A stretch of 64,000 nt of DNA. Origin: Chryseobacterium vaccae (lineage in GTDB: Bacteria; Bacteroidota; Bacteroidia; Flavobacteriales; Weeksellaceae). The stretch covers positions 3,100,001 through 3,164,000 of the forward strand of contig NZ_VSWH01000001.1 of assembly GCF_009602705.1 (NCBI RefSeq), in the 5' to 3' direction. How positions within the stretch are numbered: the stretch's first letter is position 1; every line of letters starts with the position of its first letter. Positions 8,732 to 15,959 of this stretch are shown here, piece after piece. Position numbers and translations under genes: made by a program. The notes under the pieces are model-generated. The model saw only the letters and a program-made list of their open reading frames with translations, searched no databases and was not told the origin of the DNA.

Positions 8732-9416
8732 TGTTGTAGTTTTTAAGTTCTTTTTTCAGAACATTTCTTTGTTTTTTGAAAGACTTGTCCTCTTTGTTCT
8801 TTTTAAAATCAGTTCCGGTAAAGGTTCGTACCGGATTTCCTCTCTGTACCTGCAGATGGTTATTCCAGGTATCCTGCATCCGTTTTTCCAGCTGGCGGAT
8901 GTAAAGTCCTGCGACTCTCTCTTTCAGTCTTGACACAGCCAGCTTTTTATTCTCCAGCTGCGAGCGTGAGTCCTGTGCGAATACACTTTCTCCGGTAGGT
9001 GTATGAACGGCGCGGACCGCTGTGTTTACCTTGTTCACATTCTGGCCGCCGCTTCCCTGGCTTCTCGTGGTCTGGAACTGTATATCTTTTTCATTGAAAT
9101 TTATTTTTTCCAGTCCTTCCAGCTCAAAGATTCCGATAAACCAGTTGCTTCGTTTATGAAGTTTTCTGAACGTACTTTTACCGGTCCAGCATATACTTCC
9201 CAGCCAGCTTTTCAAGAATCCGGTAATGTCTTTTCCCTTTAAAAGGATGGTTACCGATTTCAGGGTAAGGTTTTCATCCCCACTCTCGCGGTGGATGATT
9301 TCATAATCTATTTTGTTGTCTTTAACCTCCTCAAGGAAGACCTTCAGAATTTTCGCAGTTACCCACTGGCATTCCAAAGGCCCTCTTCCTGAGGTGATCT
9401 GAATTAATTTTTCCAT
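8718..9416 (-). CDS. prfH: PrfH, release-factor homologue for damaged ribosomes
   Basis: Class I release factor-like protein of the PrfH type (232 aa), much shorter than RF1/RF2 because it lacks the N-terminal domain. GGQ, the peptidyl-tRNA hydrolysis motif, is at residues 123-125 in [10 protein letters not shown]. In the codon-recognition region it reads KSTF (80-83) where RF2 has KSPF. The start MEKLIQITSGRGP was chosen because 30 upstream open codons overlap the previous gene. PrfH is typically encoded beside rtcB, and E. coli PrfH-RtcB2 has been reported to release peptides from ribosomes cleaved at the decoding centre, after which RtcB reseals the RNA. Here a nucleotidyltransferase-like gene sits between the two. 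Confidence 0.92.
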   Translation of the reverse strand: MEKLIQITSGRGPLECQWVTAKILKVFLEEVKDNKIDYEIIHRESGDENLTLKSVTILLKGKDITGFLKSWLGSICWTGKSTFRKLHKRSNWFIGIFELEGLEKINFNEKDIQFQTTRSQGSGGQNVNKVNTAVRAVHTPTGESVFAQDSRSQLENKKLAVSRLKERVAGLYIRQLEKRMQDTWNNHLQVQRGNPVRTFTGTDFKKNKEDKSFKKQRNVLKKELKNYNNDLN

Positions 9417-9418
9417 TA

Positions 9419-9964
9419 TTACTTTGGTATTTTGCTTAATAAGGGATGACCAACCGGATCCGTTCCCTTTTGTAATAGTTCTTTTGCAGCCATTACTGCC
9501 CAGCATTTATCACTTGAATGAATGTTTCTGTAGAATGAAAGTAAAACATCAGGCTTCACAACCGCAAATCCATTGGTTTCTATGGTTTCAAGATCATTTC
9601 TTTCAAAAAAATCGATGGTGATCCTGTGAAATTGATCACTTTCCAATTCTACTGTTTTTTCATACCTCCGGAAATTTTCTTTACTCTGCAAATGATCGTA
9701 GCGGGTCCAGACTTTCTGAAAGCCGTTCTGCTGAAGGATCATTACTACTTCTGCTACATTTTCCTTTATTACAAAAACATCAATGTCTTTGTGGTCATGT
9801 GCATGTTTATATTCCGGATGTCCTGTTTCTGACATGAAATGCCATGCCCAGCCTCCTGATATAATAACTTTATTTTTTAATTTTTCTAAAATTTCAAGCC
9901 CCAGACGGATTCTGAATTCCGGCCAGACCTCTCCATACCTTTTTATGTTATGTGGTGCTCCCAT
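9419..9964 (-). CDS. Nucleotidyltransferase-fold protein in the rtcB-prfH cassette
   Basis: A 181-residue soluble protein with a pol-beta-type nucleotidyltransferase signature: SGG at residues 36-38, DID at 60-62 (metal pair) and a third Asp at 118 in RITIDFFE. The layout recalls small ANT/LinB-like transferases, but the loop between GG and DID is long and rich in His (EYKHAHDHKDID). A C-terminal helix follows (CWAVMAAKELL). The stop codon is 2 bases before the prfH start, so the two are tightly coupled. It could adenylylate or extend RNA ends, or modify a protein or small molecule. The substrate is unknown; catalytic competence is inferred from the retained acidic triad. Confidence 0.75.
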   Translation of the reverse strand: MGAPHNIKRYGEVWPEFRIRLGLEILEKLKNKVIISGGWAWHFMSETGHPEYKHAHDHKDIDVFVIKENVAEVVMILQQNGFQKVWTRYDHLQSKENFRRYEKTVELESDQFHRITIDFFERNDLETIETNGFAVVKPDVLLSFYRNIHSSDKCWAVMAAKELLQKGTDPVGHPLLSKIPK

Positions 9965-10035
9965 TTTTTTGTTTTTTGAGATTAAAATTGAAGGTTATAC
10001 AGTTCTGTTGATCTGTTATTTTCAGAACTTATATA

Positions 10036-10066
10036 AACCTTATAGGTTTTTGAAACCTATAAGGTT
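10036..10066. repeat. Perfect 14-bp inverted repeat between rtcB and the nucleotidyltransferase gene
   Basis: AACCTTATAGGTTT and its exact complement, separated by TTG, lie in the 165-base gap inside the rtcB-prfH cassette. No T run follows on either strand, so it does not look like a standard terminator. It resembles palindromic intergenic elements of Flavobacteria, or it may act as an RNA hairpin in the polycistronic transcript. Confidence 0.8.
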
Positions 10067-10129
10067 GTGGCTGCAAACTATCTTTCTGCAAAATTTTCTC
10101 AACTGATTACTGTAAACAATTAATCCAAT

Positions 10130-11521
10130 TTATTTATCCATTCTCACGATTCTCGGCTGGAATGTTCCCAGGATGTCTACCAGATCACTCTGTGCATTCA
10201 TCACGTCATGAATATCTTTGTAGGCCATTGGAGCTTCTTCCGTATTTCCGCCCATCAGAGTGACTTTCTTTAATTTCAGTTCTTTTTTGATGTCATTCTG
10301 CGTGAATAAACTTCTGCATTCTGCTCTTGAATGGGCTCTTCCAGCTCCATGTGAAGCTGAATTCAATGCCTCCGGGTTTCCTTTACCACGAACGATGAAT
10401 CCCTTAGCTGTCATAGATCCGGGAATCATTCCCAGCTCATTTTCACTGGCCGGAGTGGCTCCTTTTCTATGAACAATGACTTCTTTTCCGTTGTGAATCT
10501 CTTTCCATGCAAAATTGTGATGGTTTTCGATGCGGGCTTTTACTCTTCCTCCCACTGCTTTTACCAGTCTTCTGTGAATATCATCATGGCAGGCAGAGGC
10601 ATAGTCTCCGGCCAGATTCATTGCTGTCCAGTATTCCAGTCCCAGATGGGTGTTCAGGTCAAGCCAGGCAAACTGCTGGGCTTCTTTCGGAAGCGGGCAC
10701 TGCTCTACGGCTACTCTTGAATAGTATTGAGCAATTTCTGCTCCCAGTCCTCTTGATCCGCTGTGCGAAAGGATTCCCAGATATTTACCTTTGGGAAGGC
10801 CAATCTGTTCGTCTTCTTCTGTGATTTCCACTTCACCGAATTCTACGAAGTGATTTCCTCCGCCGGAAGATCCCATCTGTTTGATGGCTTTTCCTTTTAA
10901 TCTTCTCAGAATAGGGATCAGATCAAAAGTATCCCTCTCGAAAATTTCATGTTCTGCATGAGATTTGTGGGTCTCATACATACCAAATTTGGTATGTTCG
11001 GCCAGCGCTTTTTCATATTTTTCTCTGGCACCGTCAAGATATGAAACCGGGGTATCCAGAATACTCAGACACATTCTGCATCCTATATCCATACCTACTC
11101 CATAGGGGATCACCGCGTTTTCCACAGCCAATACACCTCCTATCGGAAGACCGTAACCGCTATGCGCATCAGGCATCAGCGCTCCCTGTACCGATACCGG
11201 CAGCTTTAAAGCCGTATACAGCTGATTTTTGGCTTCTTCAGAAATATTATTTCCAAAGATCTGAAAAGAGGCACGCTGAGTATTCAACATTCTTTTTTCA
11301 GTTTTCTTTGAAGACAGCAGGGATTCCGCGATCTGTCCGAAGGTTAAGTCTTTTTCATAATTCTCCGGATTGAGCAGAATTTCCTTTAAAAGAGATTTCA
11401 CATAATGAATATTTTTAGTAGCAAAATTTCTTTTCATTACCTCCAAAGCCACGTTGATACTTTGATTGTTCGGATAGCCCAGTTTTAATATATCTTTTCC
11501 TTTTAGTTTTAAATTTCCCAT
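10130..11521 (-). CDS. rtcB: RtcB RNA ligase
   Basis: GTP- and Mn-dependent ligase joining 2',3'-cyclic phosphate or 3'-phosphate RNA ends to 5'-OH ends. It is 463 residues long. Metal-site residues are visible: Asp 145 and Cys 148 (GMDIGCRM), His 224 (GGGNHFVEFGE), His 253 (SHSGSRGLG) and the ENHHNFAW motif at 332-339. The guanylylated His is 391 in SHGAGRAHSR. GMDIGCRM replaces the classical GFDINCGVR. The pairing with prfH suggests the ribosome-repair class of RtcB. It is the second gene of the cassette, 26 bases after the basic unknown gene. Confidence 0.95.
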   Translation of the reverse strand: MGNLKLKGKDILKLGYPNNQSINVALEVMKRNFATKNIHYVKSLLKEILLNPENYEKDLTFGQIAESLLSSKKTEKRMLNTQRASFQIFGNNISEEAKNQLYTALKLPVSVQGALMPDAHSGYGLPIGGVLAVENAVIPYGVGMDIGCRMCLSILDTPVSYLDGAREKYEKALAEHTKFGMYETHKSHAEHEIFERDTFDLIPILRRLKGKAIKQMGSSGGGNHFVEFGEVEITEEDEQIGLPKGKYLGILSHSGSRGLGAEIAQYYSRVAVEQCPLPKEAQQFAWLDLNTHLGLEYWTAMNLAGDYASACHDDIHRRLVKAVGGRVKARIENHHNFAWKEIHNGKEVIVHRKGATPASENELGMIPGSMTAKGFIVRGKGNPEALNSASHGAGRAHSRAECRSLFTQNDIKKELKLKKVTLMGGNTEEAPMAYKDIHDVMNAQSDLVDILGTFQPRIVRMDK

Positions 11522-11547
11522 TGTTTTTGTTTTAAATAATAGCGGAC

Positions 11548-12282
11548 TTAAATGTCCAGAAAGCTATCTGCAATTTCTGTTGCAGACATTGTGCAGGCAA
11601 CATATTTCCTGCGTTTGATAAGATCTGTTTTATACTTCATTTCCCAGCTGTAGGATCTGCCATAAATGGTTTTATGAATGATTCCTTTCACTGTATGTTG
11701 CCCTAAATACGACTCCAGTTCTGCACATTCTTTTTCAAGTTGTGCATCTATTGGCTTGTAGTGGGTAATCATATGAGGTCTTACTCTCAGGGTAAACCTC
11801 CAGGGTTCAATGAATTCGTAGTAAATCTGGTTTGATTTCCGGAAAGGACAGTATTCTTCTTTTTTCAGGAAATACTGCTTTTCTCTTGGGGTAAGCCCAA
11901 ATTTCGGACTGATCCAGGAATATGAAGATATACGGTTGAGTTTCTGCTCCCGTTCCACATATATTCTCCGCCCTGATTTTCTTTTCTTTTTCAAAAACTG
12001 GCGGCTTCCGGAATACATATAGGTATTTATTTTCTTCAGAATCCCTTCGAAGAATGCTCCGTCTTTGCTTCTCATCACATCATCCCTTACCACAAAGAAT
12101 CTTACAAATCCTAATTGGTAGGGTTCATCCAGAGGAATCATCGGCATATTTCTTCTTATCTCCCAGAGTTCATCACTACGTTTATATTTTTTTCTTATCT
12201 GTTTTTCTACATCTTTTTTAATTGTTCTTTTTCTGTTTCTTACGCTTCTTAGGCGGTGAAACAGAAGGTTATCATTTTCCAT
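11548..12282 (-). CDS. Basic protein of unknown function, first gene of the rtcB-prfH cassette
   Basis: A 244-residue protein I cannot place. It is markedly basic: the N-terminus carries RLRSVRNRKRTIKKDVEKQ followed by IRKKYKRS, and the middle KKKRKSGRRIYVERE. There are several aromatic patches (YYEFIEPWRF, YGRSYSWEMKYK). No signal peptide, membrane helix or Cys cluster is seen. The charge and position suggest an RNA- or ribosome-binding component, but this is inference. It is promoter-proximal in the cassette, 26 bases upstream of rtcB. Confidence 0.72.
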   Translation of the reverse strand: MENDNLLFHRLRSVRNRKRTIKKDVEKQIRKKYKRSDELWEIRRNMPMIPLDEPYQLGFVRFFVVRDDVMRSKDGAFFEGILKKINTYMYSGSRQFLKKKRKSGRRIYVEREQKLNRISSYSWISPKFGLTPREKQYFLKKEEYCPFRKSNQIYYEFIEPWRFTLRVRPHMITHYKPIDAQLEKECAELESYLGQHTVKGIIHKTIYGRSYSWEMKYKTDLIKRRKYVACTMSATEIADSFLDI

Positions 12283-12346
12283 TTAATAGAGAGATCAGAG
12301 GTGAAGTATCAAAACTTTATTTCTGATACATCACATGCATTCTTAA

Positions 12347-12366
12347 TCAACTAAAATTTCAGTTGA
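12347..12366. promoter_or_regulatory. Inverted repeat upstream of the rtcB-prfH cassette
   Basis: TCAACT and AGTTGA arms separated by 8 bases, 65 bases upstream of the first gene of the cassette. It could be an operator for induction of the cassette, or the base of an RNA hairpin. It is short enough to occur by chance. Confidence 0.3.
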
Positions 12367-12483
12367 CGGGTTTGACAATGACGGACTAATGATTCTGAAC
12401 ATGAAAAGTTCAGGCATTTTATCCTGTAATGACACTAAAAAAGATTCCGGGAAAACTTCTGAGTTTGAAATATTGCGCAATAA

Positions 12484-12514
12484 AAAACCCGAAATCTTGG
12501 CGACTTCGGGTTTT
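12484..12514 (-). terminator. Terminator of the small transcript
   Basis: AAAACCCGAA / TTCGGGTTTT hairpin with an 11-base loop. On the minus strand it is followed by six T in total. It can also stop plus-strand readthrough. Confidence 0.75.
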
Positions 12515-12536
12515 GATATTTCGTTATACTATTATT

Positions 12537-12614
12537 CTAAGAGTGTACCAAACCACGAAGCCTTTCCGCCATAAGCGGTAATCCAGCTGTAGAATTCTGA
12601 TTCGTTTTGAACAT
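12537..12614 (-). CDS. Small ORF of 25 aa inside the structured transcript
   Basis: ATG at 12612-12614 to TAG at 12537-12539, encoding MFKTNQNSTAGLPL then MAERLRGLVHS. It begins right after the 5' arm of the large stem, about 35 bases from the predicted transcript start. A second frame through the same stretch (SWITAYGGKASWFGTLLE) is also open but has no start codon. Coding status is uncertain. Confidence 0.3.
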   Translation of the reverse strand: MFKTNQNSTAGLPLMAERLRGLVHS

Positions 12615-12655
12615 TGCTTCGTTGTTTTTAATGGGTTAAACTTGATTTTCAGGTG

Positions 12656-12684
12656 CAAATATATAAATTTTTCTGATCTTTCAA
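12656..12684 (-). promoter_or_regulatory. Promoter of the small transcript (TTG-N18-TATATTTG)
   Basis: Both elements of the Bacteroidetes primary promoter are present on the minus strand: TTG (12682-12684) and TATATTTG (12656-12663), 18 bases apart. This is the most complete consensus promoter I found in the window. Predicted transcript start is near 12650. Confidence 0.65.
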
Positions 12685-12693
12685 ATATTTTTT

Positions 12694-13656
12694 TCACTTA
12701 AGGTGAATAATGCTGAGAAAAATGGCATCAATTACCTTTGTCATTCTATTGATATCAAGCGTTTCCAGGGTATCTGTAGTCTGGTGATAATTTTTGTTCC
12801 TGAAAAATGAGGTATCGGTGATCATGAGAGCGGGAAAATCAAATTTCCAATAGTTCAGATGATCAGAAAAATCTACTCCCTTTACAAATCCAGGAGCTGG
12901 AAAAGTTTCTGTTTTTATCTGGTTTGAATCTTTAAAATGATCTATAAAGTTTCTTACAAATGGCCCTGCCCCGCTGAACTTTTTAACAAGTGTAATGAAA
13001 TCTCCTTTATTTCCGTAAATCCATGAGAGCGCACCAACTGGGAAATCCTGAGATCCTTTTTCATCTTTAAAATAGCCGATCATTTCCACGCTTGCCATAC
13101 CATAAACATCAATTTTATTATCCTTCAGGTATTTTGCGTGAATATAGCTTCCCATATTTTCGGTTCTGAAATAAGGAGGTTCTTCCAGCGTATAGGTAAC
13201 CAGATCTATCCGGTAATCCAGCTTTTGTCCTTTAAGCATTCTGGAAAGTTCCAGAAGTGCAGTGACTCCCTGCTGATCTCCACAGACGTCATAATGGGCG
13301 CCTATGATGATTCTTTTGCTATTTTCTGTCCCAAAAGAACAGATTACATTTTTATAGACCTTTCCATCTACCTGATACTCCTGAAACACTGTACTGTCAC
13401 TGTAAGTTTCAAAAGTCTGATGGATATAATCAGCCACAGCATTCAGCTGATCAATATTTTTATGATTCCGGAATTCCTGGGTTTGGGTAAGTGCTGTTAA
13501 ATGTTTTTTAACCTGTTCTGTGTCTGCAGGAACCGGGGATTTTTTTACAGTTTTATCTTCTTTACCTGAGATAAACAATAAAATTCCTGCAAAAAATAAG
13601 CCTACGAAGAGAATCAGCTTTTTCTTCGCAGGCTTTATTATATTTTTAAAACCCAT
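12694..13656 (-). CDS. M28-family zinc peptidase, membrane-anchored or secreted
   Basis: A 320-residue aminopeptidase-type metallopeptidase (M28). Residues ~12-30 (KKLILFVGLFFAGILLF) form an uncleaved anchor or signal. The zinc-site features are present: IIIGAHYDVCGDQQGVTALLEL (His and bridging Asp), LEEPPYF (Glu pair), VEMIGYF and the late YHQTTDTL His. The expected action is removal of N-terminal residues from peptides in the periplasm. It lies 46 bases downstream of the methylmalonyl-CoA mutase gene on the same strand and may share its transcript, with no obvious functional link. Confidence 0.87.
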   Translation of the reverse strand: MGFKNIIKPAKKKLILFVGLFFAGILLFISGKEDKTVKKSPVPADTEQVKKHLTALTQTQEFRNHKNIDQLNAVADYIHQTFETYSDSTVFQEYQVDGKVYKNVICSFGTENSKRIIIGAHYDVCGDQQGVTALLELSRMLKGQKLDYRIDLVTYTLEEPPYFRTENMGSYIHAKYLKDNKIDVYGMASVEMIGYFKDEKGSQDFPVGALSWIYGNKGDFITLVKKFSGAGPFVRNFIDHFKDSNQIKTETFPAPGFVKGVDFSDHLNYWKFDFPALMITDTSFFRNKNYHQTTDTLETLDINRMTKVIDAIFLSIIHLK

Positions 13657-13702
13657 AAGGTGATGCTTTTAATTTCTTTACGGAAATTAAAGATTTTTCG
13701 GT

Positions 13703-15823
13703 TTAATTTTCCAAAAATCTCTCTAAGATTTCTACAGCACATTTAGGAAGATTGGTTCCGGGGCCGAAAATAAAGTCGGCTCCGTTCGCATAAAGGAATT
13801 CATAATCCTGCTGTGGAATTACACCTCCCACAACGATTGTGACATCGTCTGCACCTAGTTTTTTTAATTCTCCTACTACTTGGGGAACCAGCGTTTTGTG
13901 CCCTGCAGCCAATGAAGATACACCCAGGATGTGGATGTCATTTTCTACGGCTTGCTTTGCCACCTCTTCTGGGGTTTGGAAAAGTGGTGCCACATCTACG
14001 TCAAATCCCATATCTGCAAATGCTGTTGCCACAACTTTGGCGCCTCTGTCGTGACCATCTTGTCCCATTTTAGCCACCATAATTCTTGGGCGGCGTCCTT
14101 CTTCTTCTTCAAATTTTTGGGTAAGATGAAGGGCTTTTTCAAAGTATTCATTTTTTCCGGCATTCATGGCATAAACTCCAGAGATTGTTTTAATATTAGC
14201 TTTATATCTTCCAAAAGTTTCTTCCATGGCATCACTCATTTCGCCAAGGCTAACTCTTCTTCTTGCCGCTTCGATACACAATGCCAGAAGGTTTCCTTTT
14301 CCTGTTTTCGCGCTTTCGCGGATTTCGTTCAGGATCTGTTCTACAGCTTCAGCATTTCTTTCTGCTTTTATTTTTTCCAGTCTTTCGATCTGCTTCCTTC
14401 TTACTTCAGTATTATCAATGTCCAAAATTTCAATATCATCCTGTTTTAGGGCTGTTCTGAATGAGTTTACTCCGATGATGAATTCTTCACCACTGTCTAT
14501 TTTTGCCTGTTTTCTGGCCGCAGCTTCTTCAATTCTCATTTTTGGAATTCCGGCTTCGATGGCTTTGGTCATTCCGCCCTCCTGCTCTACCTCATCAATG
14601 TATTTCATGGCTTCTTCAATCATCTGCTGGGTAAGGTTTTCTACCAACCCGCTTCCGCCCATAGGGTCTACCACATCACAGATTCCGCTTTCCTGCTGAA
14701 GAATGATCTGGGTATTTCTGGCGATCTTTGCAGAATAATCTGTCGGAAGGGCAATAGCCTCATCCAGAGCATTCGTATGCAGAGATTGTGTTCCTCCCAA
14801 GGCAGAAGATAACGCTTCAATAGCTGTTCTCGTGATATTGTTAAAGGGTTCCTGTTCTGTAAGTGACCATCCTGAAGTCTGAGAATGGGTTCTTAATGCC
14901 AGTGACTTCGGGTTCTGCGGATTGAACTGCTTTAAAAGGGTGGCCCAGATATATCTTGCCGCACGCATCTTTGCAATTTCCATAAAGTGATTCATCCCAA
15001 TAGCCCAAAAGAATGAGAGTCTTGGTGCGAAATCGTCTACATTCATTCCTGCCTTGATTCCGGTTCTTACATATTCAAGACCATCTGCAAGGGTGTACGC
15101 CATTTCCAGCACCGGAGTAGCTCCCGCTTCCTGCATGTGGTATCCTGAAATGGAAATAGAGTTGAATTTCGGAATGTTCTGTGAAGTATATTCGAAAATA
15201 TCTGCAATAATTTTCATGGAAGGTGCAGGCGGATAGATATAGGTATTTCTTACCATGAATTCTTTCAGGATATCGTTCTGGATGGTTCCTGAAAGCAGCT
15301 CCTGCTTCACGCCCTGTTCTTCTGCCGCTACGATATAAAATGACAAAATAGGAAGTACGGCTCCGTTCATCGTCATAGATACAGAAATCTGATCCAGCGG
15401 AATTTCGTTGAACAGAATCTTCATATCTTCTACAGAATCGATGGCTACCCCTGCTTTTCCTACGTCTCCAACCACTCTTGAATGGTCAGAATCATATCCT
15501 CTGTGGGTGGCAAGGTCAAAAGCTACGGAAAGACCTTTTTGCCCTGCGGCAAGGTTTCTTCGGTAAAATGCGTTGGATTCTTCGGCAGTAGAGAATCCCG
15601 CATATTGTCTGATGGTCCAGGGTTTCTGTACATACATGGTGGAATACGGCCCTCTAAGGTAAGGTGCAATTCCCGGAGAGGTCTGCGTTAATGTTTTATT
15701 TTTAACATCTTCCTGGGTATAGGATGATTTTAATTCCAGCCCGTCTTTTTCAAAACTGTAGATTTCTCTTTCCTGAGGAGCTACATTAAAGTCAGGTTTT
15801 TTCACAGAAATTGTCTTTCGCAT
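13703..15823 (-). CDS. scpA: Methylmalonyl-CoA mutase, catalytic large subunit
   Basis: Adenosylcobalamin-dependent mutase interconverting (R)-methylmalonyl-CoA and succinyl-CoA. The 706 residues have the usual order: TIM-barrel substrate domain (with [21 protein letters not shown] near the start), linker, then a B12-binding domain from about residue 577 with DxHxxG as DGHDRG (589-594; His 591 is the cobalt ligand), SSL and GGVIP. The small non-catalytic subunit (MutA) is not adjacent and not in the window. Its chaperone GTPase MeaB is at 5390-6376. Confidence 0.96.
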   Translation of the reverse strand: MRKTISVKKPDFNVAPQEREIYSFEKDGLELKSSYTQEDVKNKTLTQTSPGIAPYLRGPYSTMYVQKPWTIRQYAGFSTAEESNAFYRRNLAAGQKGLSVAFDLATHRGYDSDHSRVVGDVGKAGVAIDSVEDMKILFNEIPLDQISVSMTMNGAVLPILSFYIVAAEEQGVKQELLSGTIQNDILKEFMVRNTYIYPPAPSMKIIADIFEYTSQNIPKFNSISISGYHMQEAGATPVLEMAYTLADGLEYVRTGIKAGMNVDDFAPRLSFFWAIGMNHFMEIAKMRAARYIWATLLKQFNPQNPKSLALRTHSQTSGWSLTEQEPFNNITRTAIEALSSALGGTQSLHTNALDEAIALPTDYSAKIARNTQIILQQESGICDVVDPMGGSGLVENLTQQMIEEAMKYIDEVEQEGGMTKAIEAGIPKMRIEEAAARKQAKIDSGEEFIIGVNSFRTALKQDDIEILDIDNTEVRRKQIERLEKIKAERNAEAVEQILNEIRESAKTGKGNLLALCIEAARRRVSLGEMSDAMEETFGRYKANIKTISGVYAMNAGKNEYFEKALHLTQKFEEEEGRRPRIMVAKMGQDGHDRGAKVVATAFADMGFDVDVAPLFQTPEEVAKQAVENDIHILGVSSLAAGHKTLVPQVVGELKKLGADDVTIVVGGVIPQQDYEFLYANGADFIFGPGTNLPKCAVEILERFLEN

Positions 15824-15910
15824 TCCAATAATTTTTGTCTCTGTAAAGTTAATTTTTTTGGATGAAACATGAAACTTATGTTAACGCTCTGTTTTTCTGA
15901 TTTTTAACAT

Positions 15911-15938
15911 AAAAAAGACCGGACTAAATGCCCGGTCT
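15911..15938 (-). terminator. Terminator after the M12B-like protease gene
   Basis: AGACCGG / CCGGTCT stem with a 9-base loop, followed by six T on the minus strand, 22 bases after the protease stop codon. Confidence 0.8.
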
Positions 15939-15959
15939 GAGTATTGATATACGATCTGA

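Larger units (their letters stand above)
12480..12651 (-). ncRNA. Candidate structured small transcript (possibly coding a 25-aa peptide)
   Basis: A self-contained minus-strand unit in the 411-base gap between the M28 peptidase and the rtcB cassette. A strong promoter lies at 12656-12684 and a strong hairpin terminator at 12484-12514. Between them, 12550-12561 and 12616-12627 can pair over 12 bp with one mismatch (AAACAACGAAGC with GCTTCGTGGTTT), enclosing a smaller CCGC/GCGG hairpin. The predicted RNA is about 170 nt. A 25-codon ORF (12537-12614) lies mostly inside the large stem-loop. It may be a regulatory RNA, a small-protein gene or both. I do not recognise a known RNA family. The rest of the gap (12283-12480) holds only the cassette leader and the inverted repeat at 12347. 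Confidence 0.5.

Noticed and set aside
9419..9506. Longer PrfH start overlapping the nucleotidyltransferase gene
   Set aside because: The extra 30 residues are unlike PrfH and lie inside the upstream gene; the ATG at 9416 gives the family N-terminus.
12389..12574. 61-codon plus-strand frame in the gap upstream of the repair cassette
   Set aside because: It runs through the terminator hairpin and antisense to the predicted small transcript, with no promoter or recognisable product.
13931..14699. Long plus-strand open frames opposite methylmalonyl-CoA mutase
   Set aside because: They are antisense shadows of a clear conserved gene; their translations are Ser/Phe/Cys-rich and match no family.
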